The notes: a model not told the origin generated them from the letters alone. 35,335 nucleotides of DNA from Actinophytocola sp. (GCA_009377475.1 WHTY01000050.1:1-35335); one strand, 5' to 3'; shown: positions 16,265 to 25,400, counted from the first letter of the stretch. Program-made: numbers and translations.

Positions 16265-16298
16265 AGAATACGCCTTCACGGGCGATGTGTGCTCCCGT
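16265..16298 (-). promoter_or_regulatory. Possible helD promoter region
   Basis: On the minus strand TATTCT (plus 16265-16270) fits TAnnnT and would give a leader of about 25 nt before the GTG at 16231. Just upstream is an imperfect inverted repeat ACGGG...CCCGT (16278-16298), a possible operator. No good -35 is visible, and I do not find the 19-bp rifamycin-associated element described for helR genes. Confidence 0.3.
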
Positions 16299-16323
16299 AA
16301 TCCCTACCGAGCGTGGCGGGGCT

Positions 16324-16382
16324 GGTGCGATGAAGGGATTCTTCCTTGCGTCAGGCGCTACAAAGAAGCCCTTCATCGCACC
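16324..16382. repeat. Intergenic palindrome of GAAGG/CCTTC type
   Basis: GGTGCGATGAAGGG (16324-16337) pairs perfectly with CCCTTCATCGCACC (16369-16382). Inner partial pairing (TTCTT / AAGAA, GCG / CGC) extends the hairpin to a 5-nt loop. It lies between the divergent helD and rsmD genes. Its GAAG...CTTC units resemble those of the palindrome at 27639-27691. It could be a dispersed repeat or a regulatory hairpin in the rsmD leader. Confidence 0.6.
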
Positions 16383-16424
16383 CCACCCCCACCCGCCGCC
16401 ACCCACATGCGCGAGGATCGAGGT

Positions 16425-16976
16425 GTGAGGATCGTGGCGGGATCGGCTGGTGGCAGGCGGTTGCGTGTGCCGCCGCGCGGCACACGGCCGACGGCGGAGC
16501 GCGTCAGGGAGGCGCTGTTCAACGCCCTCGACGCCGCTGGCGACGTCGAGGGTGCGAGGGTGCTCGACCTCTACGCGGGCTCCGGCGCGCTCGGCTTGGA
16601 AGCGCTGTCCCGGGGCGCCGCGGACGCCTACTTCGTGGAGTCCGACCTGCGCGCCGTCGCCGACCTGCGCGCCAACGTCGACGGCCTCGGCATCGGCGGC
16701 ACCATCCGGCACGGCACCGTCACCTCGGTGGCCGCCGAACCAGCGCCGACGACGTTCCACCTTGCGCTGCTCGACCCGCCGTACGCCGTCACCAACGACG
16801 AGCTCCGGCAGGCCCTGACGTCGTTGGTGGCCAACGGCTGGCTCGAGCCCGACGCGCTGATCGTCGTCGAGCGGGAGGGCAAGACACCGGAGATCGACTG
16901 GCCGTCCGGCTACCGGCGGCTGCGCAGCCGCAGCTACGGCGGCACGAGACTGGACCGCGCCGAGTACCTGGCCTAA
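16425..16976 (+). CDS. rsmD: 16S rRNA (guanine(966)-N2)-methyltransferase RsmD
   Basis: This 183-residue SAM-dependent methyltransferase modifies 16S rRNA during 30S assembly. It opens with VRIVAGSAGGRRLRVPPRGT, typical for the family. The SAM-binding motif I is DLYAGSGALGLEALSRGA, the acidic loop is FVESD, and the catalytic tetrapeptide is LLDPPY. The GTG at 16425 is preferred because GAGG lies 8 nt upstream and the product then starts where relatives start. An ATG at 16407 would add six residues and lacks a ribosome binding site. coaD follows within 50 nt, the common actinobacterial pairing. Confidence 0.94.
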   Translation: MRIVAGSAGGRRLRVPPRGTRPTAERVREALFNALDAAGDVEGARVLDLYAGSGALGLEALSRGAADAYFVESDLRAVADLRANVDGLGIGGTIRHGTVTSVAAEPAPTTFHLALLDPPYAVTNDELRQALTSLVANGWLEPDALIVVEREGKTPEIDWPSGYRRLRSRSYGGTRLDRAEYLA

Positions 16977-17010
16977 ACCACTCACGCCAACGGACCACCC
17001 GCGAGGGTGC

Positions 17011-17016
17011 TACCGT
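17011..17016 (+). promoter_or_regulatory. -10 box of coaD, probably leaderless
   Basis: TACCGT (TAnnnT) ends 7 nt before the coaD ATG at 17024, so the transcript would start at or near that codon. No Shine-Dalgarno sequence is evident, in keeping with a leaderless mRNA. Confidence 0.4.
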
Positions 17017-17023
17017 CCGCTGC

Positions 17024-17506
17024 ATGCGGCGAGCGGTGTGCCCCGGATCGTACGACCCCGTCACCAACGGCCACCTCGACATCATCGAGCGGTCTGCCGG
17101 TCTTTTCGACGAGGTCGTCGTCGCGGTGCTGATCAACAAGAGCAAGAAGGGCCTGTTCTCCATCGACGAGCGGATGGAGCTGCTGCGTACCGTCACCGCG
17201 CATCTGCCGAACGTGCGCATCGACTCGTGGTACGGCCTGCTCGTCGAGTACTGCACCGAGAACGGCATCGCGGCGATCACCAAGGGCCTGCGCGCGGTCA
17301 GCGACTTCGACTACGAGCTGCAGATGGCGCAGATGAACAAGCGGCTCTCCGGCGTCGACACGCTGTTCATGTCGACCAACCCGGAGTACAGCTTTCTGTC
17401 GAGCTCGCTGATCAAGGAGGTCGCCACCCACGGCGGCGACGTCACCGGGCTTGTGCCGGATCACGTGCGCAAGGAGCTGCTGCGCCGCATCCGCGAGAAC
17501 GGCTGA
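17024..17506 (+). CDS. coaD: Pantetheine-phosphate adenylyltransferase
   Basis: This 160-residue nucleotidyltransferase makes dephospho-CoA from 4'-phosphopantetheine and ATP, the penultimate step of CoA synthesis. The N-terminus CPGSYDPVTNGHLDII holds the (T/H)xGH nucleotide-binding motif (residues 14-17). Lys and Arg contacts lie in KGLRAVSDFDYELQMAQMN, and the C-terminal motif is EYSFLSSSLIKEVA. Length is exactly typical. The start at 17024 follows a TACCGT -10 box. The rsmD-coaD order is conserved widely in bacteria. Confidence 0.97.
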   Translation: MRRAVCPGSYDPVTNGHLDIIERSAGLFDEVVVAVLINKSKKGLFSIDERMELLRTVTAHLPNVRIDSWYGLLVEYCTENGIAAITKGLRAVSDFDYELQMAQMNKRLSGVDTLFMSTNPEYSFLSSSLIKEVATHGGDVTGLVPDHVRKELLRRIRENG

Positions 17507-17601
17507 GCAACACGCCCAACAATCACGCACCTGCGCCCGTTTCGCGACGTCTCGGGGCAGACTTGAGGCAAGCAAACTCAGCAAGGCCCAAGGAGACTGC
17601 C

Positions 17602-18324
17602 GTGTATCGCGTGTTCGAGGCTCTCGACGAACTCGTCACGATCGTGGAAGAGGCACGCGGCGTGCCGATGACGTCCAGTTGTGTCGTGCCGCGTGGCGAT
17701 GTCCTCGAACTCCTCGACGACGTTCGGGACGCCCTGCCCGCCGAGGTGGACGATGCCCAGGACGTGCTGGACAAGCGTGACGAGATCCTCAACACCGCAC
17801 AGCAGCAGGCGGACGAGGCGATCAACTCGGCCAACACTGATGCCGAGCAGACCCTTGCCGACGCGCGCGCGGAGGCGGAGCGCCTTGTCGCGGACGCCCG
17901 CGCGCAGGCGGAGGCGATCCTCGCCGACGCCGACGCGGAGGCCGACCGGGCGGTCGCGGCGGGCCGCGCGGAGTACGACCAGCTCACAGAGCGGGCGCGC
18001 GGCGAGTCGGAGCGCATGATCGAGGCAGGCAGGGACGCCTACGACCGGTCGGTGCAGGAAGGCCTCGCCGAGCAGGCGCGGCTGGTGGCCGACACCGAGG
18101 TGGTGCGCGCGTCGCACAGCGAGGCGGCCCGCATCGTGGACGACGCCAACGCCGAGGCCGACCGGCAGCGTGCCGAGTGCGACGGCTACGTCGACGAGAA
18201 GCTCGCTGAGTTCGCCGACCTGCTCTCTCAGACGTTGCGCACGGTCGACCAGGGCCGCACCCGCCTGCGCGGCAGCGCGGTGGGCAGCGTCAGCGGCTAC
18301 TCCCGCAACGGCTACGACTACTGA
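17602..18324 (+). CDS. sepIVA: DivIVA-like cell-division protein SepIVA
   Basis: This 240-residue protein matches mycobacterial SepIVA (Rv2927c): the N-terminal block YRVFEALDELVTIVEEARGV and the following CVVPRGDVLELLDDV are characteristic. The rest (about 55-225) is almost wholly coiled coil. It consists of degenerate Ala/Glu/Arg repeats of about 11 residues (for example ADARAEAERLVADARAQAEA), ending in EKLAEFADLLSQTLRTV. In mycobacteria SepIVA is essential, sits at the septum and intracellular membrane domain, and acts late in division. The GTG at 17602 follows AAGGAG. The position between coaD and the DUF177/rnc genes fits that of the mycobacterial homologue. Confidence 0.88.
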   Translation: MYRVFEALDELVTIVEEARGVPMTSSCVVPRGDVLELLDDVRDALPAEVDDAQDVLDKRDEILNTAQQQADEAINSANTDAEQTLADARAEAERLVADARAQAEAILADADAEADRAVAAGRAEYDQLTERARGESERMIEAGRDAYDRSVQEGLAEQARLVADTEVVRASHSEAARIVDDANAEADRQRAECDGYVDEKLAEFADLLSQTLRTVDQGRTRLRGSAVGSVSGYSRNGYDY

Positions 18325-18380
18325 GCCTGCCTGCCGCGCACTCGCTGCCACGCCGTGACCGGCGGTGCAGGCGTGGCCGG

Positions 18381-18386
18381 TAGGCT
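18381..18386 (+). promoter_or_regulatory. -10 box of the DUF177 gene, probably leaderless
   Basis: TAGGCT, the same hexamer as before ung, ends 7 nt before the ATG at 18394. The only nearby purine-rich stretch (GAGG) is 2 nt from the ATG, too close for a normal ribosome binding site. A leaderless transcript is the simpler reading. Confidence 0.45.
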
Positions 18387-18393
18387 TGAGGTG

Positions 18394-19005
18394 ATGTCAG
18401 ACATGCACCGCGCCGAGCGTTCGGCCGCACTCGATCCGCGCGATCCGTGGGTCATCGACACCAGGGATCTCGGCAGGCGGGCGGGCACCAGCCGCACCGT
18501 CCAGCGGCAGCTCCCCGTCGAAGAGCCCCTCGGCGTCTCCGGCGTGATCGAGGTGCCAGCGGGGGCGGAATTCACGCTGGATGCCCGGCTGGAGGCCGTC
18601 GTCGAGGGTGTGCTGGTCTCCGGCGAGGCCACCGCCCCGATCGAGGGCGCCTGCTCGCGCTGCCTCGACCCCATCGCCGACGAGATCTCGGTGCAGTTCA
18701 CCGAGCTGTTCGCCTACCCGGACTCCGTGACCGAGGAGACCACCGAGGAAGACGAGGTCAGCCGCCTCGTCGACGATCTGGTCGACCTTGAGCCGATGGT
18801 GCGCGACGCGGCCGTGCTCGCGCTGCCGCAGGTGCCGTTGTGCGCGCCGGACTGCCAGGGACTATGCGCCGAGTGCGGGATCAAGTGGGCCGATCTCGAA
18901 CCGGGACACGGCCATGAGAAGATAGACCCTCGGTGGGCAGCGCTTGTCGAACGCTTTGGCGAATCCGGCTCGGATACGTCGCCCGCCGAAGGCGACAAGC
19001 AGTGA
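18394..19005 (+). CDS. DUF177 (YceD-like) protein
   Basis: This 203-residue YceD/DUF177 protein lies directly before rpmF, the usual arrangement across bacteria. In other organisms this family is linked to 23S rRNA handling and ribosome assembly. Visible marks are IDTRDLGRRAG near the N-terminus, a CSRCLDPI cysteine pair in the middle, DLVDLEPMVRDAAVLALP, and a C-terminal cysteine cluster CAPDCQGLCAECG that could bind zinc. It ends with KIDPRWAALVERF, the conserved family tail. rpmF starts 115 nt later and has its own strong ribosome binding site. Confidence 0.9.
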   Translation: MSDMHRAERSAALDPRDPWVIDTRDLGRRAGTSRTVQRQLPVEEPLGVSGVIEVPAGAEFTLDARLEAVVEGVLVSGEATAPIEGACSRCLDPIADEISVQFTELFAYPDSVTEETTEEDEVSRLVDDLVDLEPMVRDAAVLALPQVPLCAPDCQGLCAECGIKWADLEPGHGHEKIDPRWAALVERFGESGSDTSPAEGDKQ

Positions 19006-19120
19006 CCGTGCCGAGGTGACGGCGCTGTCGCCGCCGAGGACTTCGCGGACGCGATGTCCGCACCAACAGCGACCGAAACGTGCTCGCAGTGCGAGCTAAC
19101 CAGAATGAGGAGAGGTAGTC

Positions 19121-19303
19121 GTGGCTGTCCCGAAGCGGAAGATGTCGCGCTCCAACACGCGGTCCCGCCGCTCGCAGTGGAAGGCGAGCGCCGTGCACCT
19201 CGTGCCGTGCGCGAACCGTGCGTGCAAGGAGCTGAAGCCGCAGCACGTCGCCTGCCCGAACTGCGGTCAGTACTCCGGTCGTCAGGTCGTCGAGCCTGCC
19301 TGA
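19121..19303 (+). CDS. rpmF: 50S ribosomal protein L32, zinc-ribbon form
   Basis: This is a 60-residue large-subunit protein beginning [20 protein letters not shown], the standard L32 start. Four cysteines (in CANRAC and CPNC) form the zinc ribbon, so this is the cysteine-containing paralogue, like rpmB in this window. It starts at GTG with GAGGAGAGG upstream. rnc begins 14 nt after the stop. The DUF177-rpmF-rnc order is conserved. Confidence 0.97.
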   Translation: MAVPKRKMSRSNTRSRRSQWKASAVHLVPCANRACKELKPQHVACPNCGQYSGRQVVEPA

Positions 19304-19317
19304 TCGGCTGAGGCGAG

Positions 19318-20088
19318 ATGGCGTCGAACACGGTGAGCGGTCCCGCGTGCGACACCACGCCGCTGATGCGGGCGTTGGGTGTCGAACTGCGGGATGAGCT
19401 GCTCACCCTCGCGCTGACCCACCGTTCCTATGCCTACGAGAACGGTGGGCTGCCGCCGAATGAGCGGCTGGAGTTCCTTGGCGACGCGGTGCTCGGCCTC
19501 GTGGTCACCGACCACCTGTACAACGAGCACCCCGACCTGCCAGAGGGACAGCTCGCCAAGCTGCGCGCCAGCGTGGTGAACATGCACGCGCTCGCCGGGG
19601 TCGCCCGTGGGCTTGGTGACGGCGGGCTCGGCGCGCACCTCCTGCTCGGCAAGGGCGAGGAGATGACCGGCGGCAGGGACAAGGCCAGCATCCTGGCCGA
19701 CGGCCTTGAGGCGATGATCGGTGCGGTCTACCTCGAGCACGGCATCGACGTCGCAAGGCAGCTCGTGCACCGGCTGTTCGGTGACCTGCTCGCCGAGGCC
19801 CCGCTGCGGGGCGCCGGGCTCGACTGGAAGACCAGCCTGCAGGAGCTGACGGCAGCCGCCTCGCTCGGCGTGCCGGAGTACAAGGTGGTCGACACCGGGC
19901 CGGACCACCAGAAGGAATTCACCGCGACCGTCATCGTGAACGACGACGAGCGCGGCAGCGGCAGCGGCACCACCAAGAAGGAAGCCGAGCAGAACGCCGC
20001 CGAGATGGCGTGGCGATCGCTGTCGGCCGAGCTGAGCGCTATCGCGAGCGCCGCATCTTCCTCGGCCGCTGCCGACGACGCGGGCTGA
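19318..20088 (+). CDS. rnc: Ribonuclease III
   Basis: This 256-residue double-strand-specific endoribonuclease processes rRNA precursors and other duplex RNAs. The catalytic signature [12 protein letters not shown] lies at 48-59, with further metal-site residues in [15 protein letters not shown] (about 122-136). A double-stranded RNA-binding domain (about 165-235) follows, with [21 protein letters not shown] and [16 protein letters not shown]. The Ala/Ser tail is unstructured. The ATG at 19318 follows GAGG. mutM begins 7 nt after the stop, so the genes are co-transcribed. Confidence 0.97.
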   Translation: MASNTVSGPACDTTPLMRALGVELRDELLTLALTHRSYAYENGGLPPNERLEFLGDAVLGLVVTDHLYNEHPDLPEGQLAKLRASVVNMHALAGVARGLGDGGLGAHLLLGKGEEMTGGRDKASILADGLEAMIGAVYLEHGIDVARQLVHRLFGDLLAEAPLRGAGLDWKTSLQELTAAASLGVPEYKVVDTGPDHQKEFTATVIVNDDERGSGSGTTKKEAEQNAAEMAWRSLSAELSAIASAASSSAAADDAG

Positions 20089-20095
20089 GCGGGCC

Positions 20096-20956
20096 GTGCC
20101 CGAGCTCCCCGAAGTCGAGGTCGTGCGCGCTGGCCTCGCGAAGTACGTCACCGGCAGGACCGTGGTCGCCGCCGAGGTGCTGCACCCACGCGCGATCCGA
20201 CGCTACGTTCCCGGCGATGCCGACTTCATCGGCAGGCTCGCGGGTGAGCGCATCGAGGCGGTGAGCCGCCGGGGCAAGTACCTCTGGTTCGAGCTCAGTT
20301 CCGGCGACGCGATGCTCGGTCACCTCGGCATGAGCGGCCAGCTCCTGGTGCAGGCCGCCGACATCGATGACGGCCCGCATCTGCGCATCCGGCTGCGCTT
20401 CGCCGACAACGGCACCGAGCTGCGGTTCGTTGACCAGCGCACGTTCGGGGGATTCACCCTCACCGAGCTGGTCGATGTCGACGGCACCGCCGTGCCGGAA
20501 CCGATCGCGCACATCGCCCGCGACCCGATGGATTCCCGATTCGACCCGTCGCAGGTGGTCGCGCGGTTGCGCGCCAAGCGCACCGAGGTCAAGCGCGCCC
20601 TGCTGGACCAGACGTTGATTTCCGGTATTGGCAACATCTACGCCGACGAGGCGCTGTGGCGCGCCAAGCTGCACGGCACTCGGCCGACCGGCCGACTCGC
20701 CCCCGCCACCGCCACGCGGCTGCTGCACGCCGCCAGCGAGGTGATGACGGAAGCGCTCGCGGCGGGCGGGACGTCGTTCGATGCGCTGTACGTCAACGTC
20801 AACGGCAGCTCGGGGTACTTCAGCCGCTCGCTCAACGTCTACGGCCGCGAGGACGAGCCCTGCCGCCGCTGCGGCACGCTCGTGCTGCTGGAGAAGTTCA
20901 CCAACCGGTCGTCGTACTTCTGCCCACGTTGCCAGCCGCGCCCCCGGCGCAACTGA
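20096..20956 (+). CDS. mutM: Formamidopyrimidine-DNA glycosylase (Fpg/MutM)
   Basis: This 286-residue bifunctional glycosylase/AP lyase removes 8-oxoguanine and formamidopyrimidines. The N-terminus PELPEVE provides the catalytic Pro and Glu after Met removal. Lys61 in [10 protein letters not shown] is the conserved catalytic-site Lys. The helix-two-turn-helix region includes [20 protein letters not shown]. The C-terminal zinc finger is CRRC-x16-CPRC. All key residues are present, so activity is expected. It starts at GTG. It is the last gene before repeat copy D and a convergent gene. Confidence 0.97.
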   Translation: MPELPEVEVVRAGLAKYVTGRTVVAAEVLHPRAIRRYVPGDADFIGRLAGERIEAVSRRGKYLWFELSSGDAMLGHLGMSGQLLVQAADIDDGPHLRIRLRFADNGTELRFVDQRTFGGFTLTELVDVDGTAVPEPIAHIARDPMDSRFDPSQVVARLRAKRTEVKRALLDQTLISGIGNIYADEALWRAKLHGTRPTGRLAPATATRLLHAASEVMTEALAAGGTSFDALYVNVNGSSGYFSRSLNVYGREDEPCRRCGTLVLLEKFTNRSSYFCPRCQPRPRRN

Positions 20957-21024
20957 GCGGGCGGCCACGTCTCTGCCGTCGGCACGAAACCGCGCCACAT
21001 CCCAGTCGGCCGCCTTGTCGGCTT

Positions 21025-21109
21025 GTTGATCTACCTTGCTCCCCGTGTGACGAAAATATTCGGGCAAATCGGGCAGAAATTCGTCACTGAGGGAGCAAGG
21101 TAGATCAAC
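21025..21109 (+). repeat. Intergenic inverted-repeat element, copy D (85 bp)
   Basis: GTTGATCTACCTTGCTCCC at the left pairs perfectly with the complementary arm ending in GATCAAC at 21109. Pairing resumes further in with GTGACGAA / TTCGTCAC. The loop reads ATTCGGGCAAATCGGGCAG, with CGGGC boxes at 21061 and 21070, 9 bp apart. It lies between the convergent mutM and Ser/Thr-rich genes. The arm sequence differs from copies A and B beyond GTTGATC yet stays self-complementary. Confidence 0.88.
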
Positions 21110-21126
21110 CCCAGGTGAGTTCTTGA

Positions 21127-21798
21127 TCAATCCTGCTGGTTGCCGTTGTCGCTCGGCTCCGAGCCCTCGGACGACGGCTCCTCTGAGGTGGTGGTCGACT
21201 CCGACGTCTCCGAGGACTCAGACGTCTCCGACGTGGTCGTTGTCGTCGGCTCAGACGTCTCCGACGTCGTCGTCTCCGACGTCGTGGGCTGCGAACTCGA
21301 CGTCGACGTCTGACTCGGGCTGCTGGTGGACGTCGACGACCGCTCCGTCGAGCCCGACGTCGTCGTGCTGGTCGACGTCGACGTGGTGGTCGTCGTGGTG
21401 GTGCCGTCCGGCCGGATGACGGTGGTCGTGGTCGTGCCGTCCGAGTTGGTCATGATCACCGTGGTCGGCGTTGTGGTCTTCGGCTTCGAGGTCGCCAGGT
21501 CGTCCGTGGACGCCGCGCCGCTGACGGTCACGTCGCCCGGCTCGGGACTCGCGTTGCCGGGGATCTGGTTCGAGCCCTCGCCGGGGTCGGACGGGGCGCG
21601 CTCGTAGTCCTGCGTTGGCGGCGGGCTGGCGGTGGTAAGGGTGGTGCCAGCGATGTCCGCGATGCCAGCGAACGCGGTCGCGGTGATCAGGCCGCTCGCC
21701 AGCAGCGCGAGATATCCGGCCTTACGAGATTTGGCGTCGCCGACGGTGGGGGGAGCCACGGTCACGCGCGGCTCATCGGCAGAGCCAGTCGGGGGCAT
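21127..21798 (-). CDS. Ser/Thr-rich membrane-anchored hypothetical protein
   Basis: I do not recognise a family for this 223-residue product. A cytoplasmic N-terminus of about 27 residues with KSRK precedes one hydrophobic segment (about 28-50, GYLALLASGLITATAFAGIA), a signal anchor or uncleaved signal. The remainder is a low-complexity extracytoplasmic tail, first Pro/Asp/Gly-rich, then long Thr/Ser runs, ending in Glu/Ser repeats. Such tails are often glycosylated stalks in actinobacterial envelopes; that role is inferred. The ATG has AGGAG about 6 nt upstream. The tail is encoded by repeated GACGTC and GTCGTCG units, prone to slippage. The gene is divergent from acyP and convergent with mutM. 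Confidence 0.75.
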   Translation of the reverse strand: MPPTGSADEPRVTVAPPTVGDAKSRKAGYLALLASGLITATAFAGIADIAGTTLTTASPPPTQDYERAPSDPGEGSNQIPGNASPEPGDVTVSGAASTDDLATSKPKTTTPTTVIMTNSDGTTTTTVIRPDGTTTTTTTSTSTSTTTSGSTERSSTSTSSPSQTSTSSSQPTTSETTTSETSEPTTTTTSETSESSETSESTTTSEEPSSEGSEPSDNGNQQD

Positions 21799-21867
21799 AC
21801 AGGCTCCTTGTTCCTGGATACGCGGTCGGGGCCGCAGCAGAACAGCTATTTCACGGAGGCGGTGCGA

Positions 21868-21895
21868 ACTGTATCACCGAAGAGTGAGCGTGACA
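21868..21895 (-). promoter_or_regulatory. Promoter of the Ser/Thr-rich gene
   Basis: On the minus strand an extended -10 TGATACAGT (TACAGT at plus 21868-21873) is preceded after 16 bp by TGTCAC (21890-21895), a partial -35. The leader would be about 60 nt. Confidence 0.4.
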
Positions 21896-21948
21896 CCTGT
21901 CCGTGCATCCCGGAGTGCGCAACTGACTCCGCAGGGTAATACGGCACC

Positions 21949-22245
21949 ATGAATGCCGTGAGCGACGCACAACAGCATGCCCGACTCACCGCGTGGGTGC
22001 ACGGCGCGGTGCAGGGCGTCGGTTTCCGCTGGTGGACGCGCAGCAAAGCCCTGGAGCTCGGACTTGTCGGGCACGCGAACAACCTCGCCGACGGCAGGGT
22101 CGAGGTCGTTGCGGAGGGGCCGCGTCATCACTGCGAGCAACTGCTGGCCGCGCTACGCTCTGGAAATACACCCGGTCGAGTGGAGACGGTCGTGGACCGA
22201 TGGTCCGAGCCCAAGGGAAACCTCCCGGACTTCACGCAACGGTGA
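21949..22245 (+). CDS. acyP: Acylphosphatase
   Basis: This 98-residue protein hydrolyses acyl phosphates. The phosphate-binding loop VHGAVQGVGFRWW holds the catalytic Arg27, and GHANNLADGRVEVVAEG holds the catalytic Asn45. The C-terminal strand around VDRWSEP is as in the family. The ATG at 21949 follows TAATAC by 6 nt, a possible leaderless promoter; a GTG three codons on is an alternative. It precedes smc, as in mycobacteria, with a 157-nt gap. Confidence 0.94.
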   Translation: MNAVSDAQQHARLTAWVHGAVQGVGFRWWTRSKALELGLVGHANNLADGRVEVVAEGPRHHCEQLLAALRSGNTPGRVETVVDRWSEPKGNLPDFTQR

Positions 22246-22360
22246 CGTTTCCGGGGTGACTCACGGGGCCGCTGTGACTGCTGGTGCGGGAGAAACCCTC
22301 CTGCGAGTGAATGCCGCCTGACACACGCCGAGCAGTGCGAACCCAGTACTGCGCCGCCGG

Positions 22361-22366
22361 TACGAT
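22361..22366 (+). promoter_or_regulatory. -10 box of smc
   Basis: TACGAT is a good TAnnnT -10. Transcription would start near 22373, giving a leader of about 30 nt that includes GAAGGG (22388-22393) before the GTG at 22403. No -35 is evident. Confidence 0.45.
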
Positions 22367-22402
22367 GTGTGGCTTGACGCGGACAATGAAGGGTCGTCAC
22401 TT

Positions 22403-25400
22403 GTGCATCTGAAGAGCTTGACGCTGAAGGGGTTCAAGTCTTTCGCATCGGCGACGACGCTGCGCTTCGAACCAGGCATCACCTGCGTCGTCGGCCCCAA
22501 CGGCTCCGGGAAGTCCAACGTGCTCGACGCGTTGCGCTGGGTCATGGGCACCCAGGGCGCCAAGGACCTGCGCGGCGGCAAGATGGAGGACGTCATCTTC
22601 GCCGGGACGTCCGGCCGTTCCCCGCTCGGCCGTGCCGAGGTCACGCTGACCATCGACAACTCGGACGGCGCGCTGCCCATCGACTACACCGAGGTCTCCA
22701 TCACGCGCCGGATGTTCCGAGACGGCGCCAGTGAGTACGAGATCAACGGCGACGTCTGCCGCCTGCTCGACATCCAGGAGATGCTGTCCGACTCCGGTAT
22801 CGGCAGGGAGATGCACGTCATCGTCGGGCAGGGGCAGCTGTCCGAGATCCTGCAGTCCAAGCCGGAGGAGCGCAGGGGCTTCATCGAAGAGGCCGCCGGG
22901 GTGCTCAAGCACCGCAAGCGCAAGGAAAAGGCGCTGCGCAAGCTCAACGCGATGCAGGGCAACCTCGACCGGCTCAACGACCTGACCGGCGAGCTGCGCA
23001 GGCAGCTCAAGCCGCTCGGCAAGCAGGCTGAGATCGCGCGTAAAGCGCAGGTCGTGCAGTCCGAGATGCGCGACGCCAAGCTGCGCCTCTACGCCGACGA
23101 CCTGGTCACCCAGCGCGAGGCCATCGCCAAGGACGAGGCCGACGAGGCGCGCGTGAAGCAGCGGCGCGATGAGGTCGAGCAGGAGCACGAGGCGGTCAGC
23201 GCGCAGCAGACCGAGCTCGAAGAGGCGCTCGCCGAGGACCAGCCGAAGCTGGCCGCAGCGCAGGACACCTGGTACAAGCTCTCCGCGCTTGCCGAGCGGC
23301 TGCGCGGCACGGTGCGGCTCGCCGTCGAGCGGCAGCGCCACCTCTCCGAAGAGGAACCGATGCCGTCCAGCGGCAAGGACCCCGAGGAACTGGAGATCGA
23401 GGCCGAGGAAGCGGCCGAGCGCGAGGCGGAGCTTGCCGAAGAGGTCGAGGAAGCGCGGGCCGCGCTGTCCAGTGTCATCGAACGTCGTGAGGAACTGGAG
23501 CGGCAGGCGCAGGAGGCCGAGCGCGCCCACATGGCCGCCGTGCGCGCCGTCGCCGACCGACGTGAGGGCATCGCCAAGCTGTCCGGCCAGGTCGATGCGC
23601 TGCGCAGCAAGACAGGCGCCACGTCGGAGGAAATCGACCGCCTCACCACCGCCATTGAGGAGGCCGGCGCTCGCGCGGAGACCGCGACCGAGGAGCTGGA
23701 AGCGGCCAAGGCCGCCGAGGGCGACCCGGAGACCGACGACAGCGACCTGACCGAACGTCTTGAGCAGGCCATGCGCGCCAACGACGCCGCCAAGGCGCGG
23801 GTCGCGGAGCTGGTCGAGGCCGAACGCGCGTCCGAGCGTGAGATCGCCAGCGAGAAGGCGCGGGTCGACGCGCTGTCGATGGGCCTCGCCCGCAAGGACG
23901 GCGCGGGAGAGCTGTTGAGCGCCGCGGGGCAACTGCCCGGCCTGCTCGGCTCCGTTGCGGCGTTGCTGACGGTGGACTCCGGCTACGAGGTGGCGCTGGC
24001 CGCCGCGCTCGGTCCGGTCGCGGACGCCGTCGCGGTGCGCTGCGGCGAGGACGCGTTGATCGCGCTCAAGTACCTCAAGGAGCAGGAGTCCGGCCGGGCG
24101 TCGCTGCTGCTCGGCAGCGCCACCACGGCCGTGGATCCGGCGAGCTGGCCCGCGCTGCCGACCGGCGCGCGGTGGGCGCGGGAGGTCGTCTCCGCGCCGA
24201 AGGAGCTGCGGCCGGCCGTCGAGGTGGCGCTGGCGAAGATGGCGATCGTCGCCGATCTGCCCGCCGCCGAGGCGCTGGTGCGCGACTATCCGGACGTCAG
24301 TGCGGTGACCAGCGAGGGCGATGTCCTCGGCACGCATTTCGCGTTCGGTGGATCCTCGCGGAGCGAAAGCGTGCTCGAGGTGCAGGCCGCCGTCGACGAG
24401 GCGGAGGACCGGCTGATCGAGGCGCAGCGGTCGCTGGAACGCATCACCGCCGAGCTGGAAGGCGCGCGGGCGGAGCAGCAGGCGCGACGCGACGACGTCG
24501 GCCAGGCCCGCGAGGCGATCTCTGAGTCCAAGATCGACAAAGCGCGGGTCGCGGAGCGGCTGGACCGGTTGCGCCAGGCGGCGCGTTCGGCGGAGGCCGA
24601 GGTAGAGCGGCTGCGGACGCAGCGCGACAAGGTCGAGACGAGCCGGCAGTCCGCGCTGGAACAGCTCGCCTCGCTTGAGGAACGCCTCAACGCTGTCTCG
24701 GACCAGCCGGTGGACGACGACCCGGACACCACCGCGCGGGACGAGGCGTCCGCCGCTGTCACCGAGGTCCGGCAGCAGGAGATGGACGCGCGGCTGGCGC
24801 TGCGGACGTCCGAGGAGCGGGCGCGCGGCATCGCGGGCAGGGCGGACTCGCTGCTGCGGGCCGCGCAGGCGGAGCGGCAGGCGCGGGAACGCGCTGAGCA
24901 GGCCCGCGTCGCCCGGCAACGCGGCGCCGAGGTGGCCGCCGCCGTGGTCGAGGGCGGCGAGGTCGCGCTGGAGCGCATCGAGGTGTCGTTGCGGCGGGCT
25001 GCGGCCGAGCGTGACGCGGTCCAGCAGCAGCGGCAATCCCGCGAGGACGCGCTGGCGCAGGTACGCACGAAGGCGCGTGAGCTGTCCACCGAGCTGGAGA
25101 AGCTGACCAACGCCGTGCACCGTGACGAAGTGGTGCGCGCCGAGCAGCGGCTGCGGCTGGAGCAGTTGGAGACCAGGATCGCCGAGGAGTTCGGCATCGG
25201 GCTGGACGACCTGGCCAACGAGTACGGGCCGGACCAGCCGGTGCCAGCCAGCCCCGGCGAGATGGCCGAGTACGAGGCGGCGAAGGAACGCGGCGAGGAC
25301 GTCAGCGAACCGCAGCCGATCCCATACGACCGGGGCGAGCAGGAGCGCAGGCTCAAGCGAGCCGAGCGTGACCTCACGACGTTGGGCAAGGTCAACCCGC

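Noticed and set aside
17820..18180. Degenerate direct repeats within sepIVA
   Set aside because: They reflect the roughly 11-residue coiled-coil periodicity of the protein, as in other DivIVA-like proteins, not a mobile or regulatory repeat.
21190..21400. Repeated GACGTC units resembling a tandem-repeat array or CRISPR
   Set aside because: Units are short, irregular and in frame with Thr/Ser/Glu codons of the membrane-anchored protein. There are no spacers of constant length.
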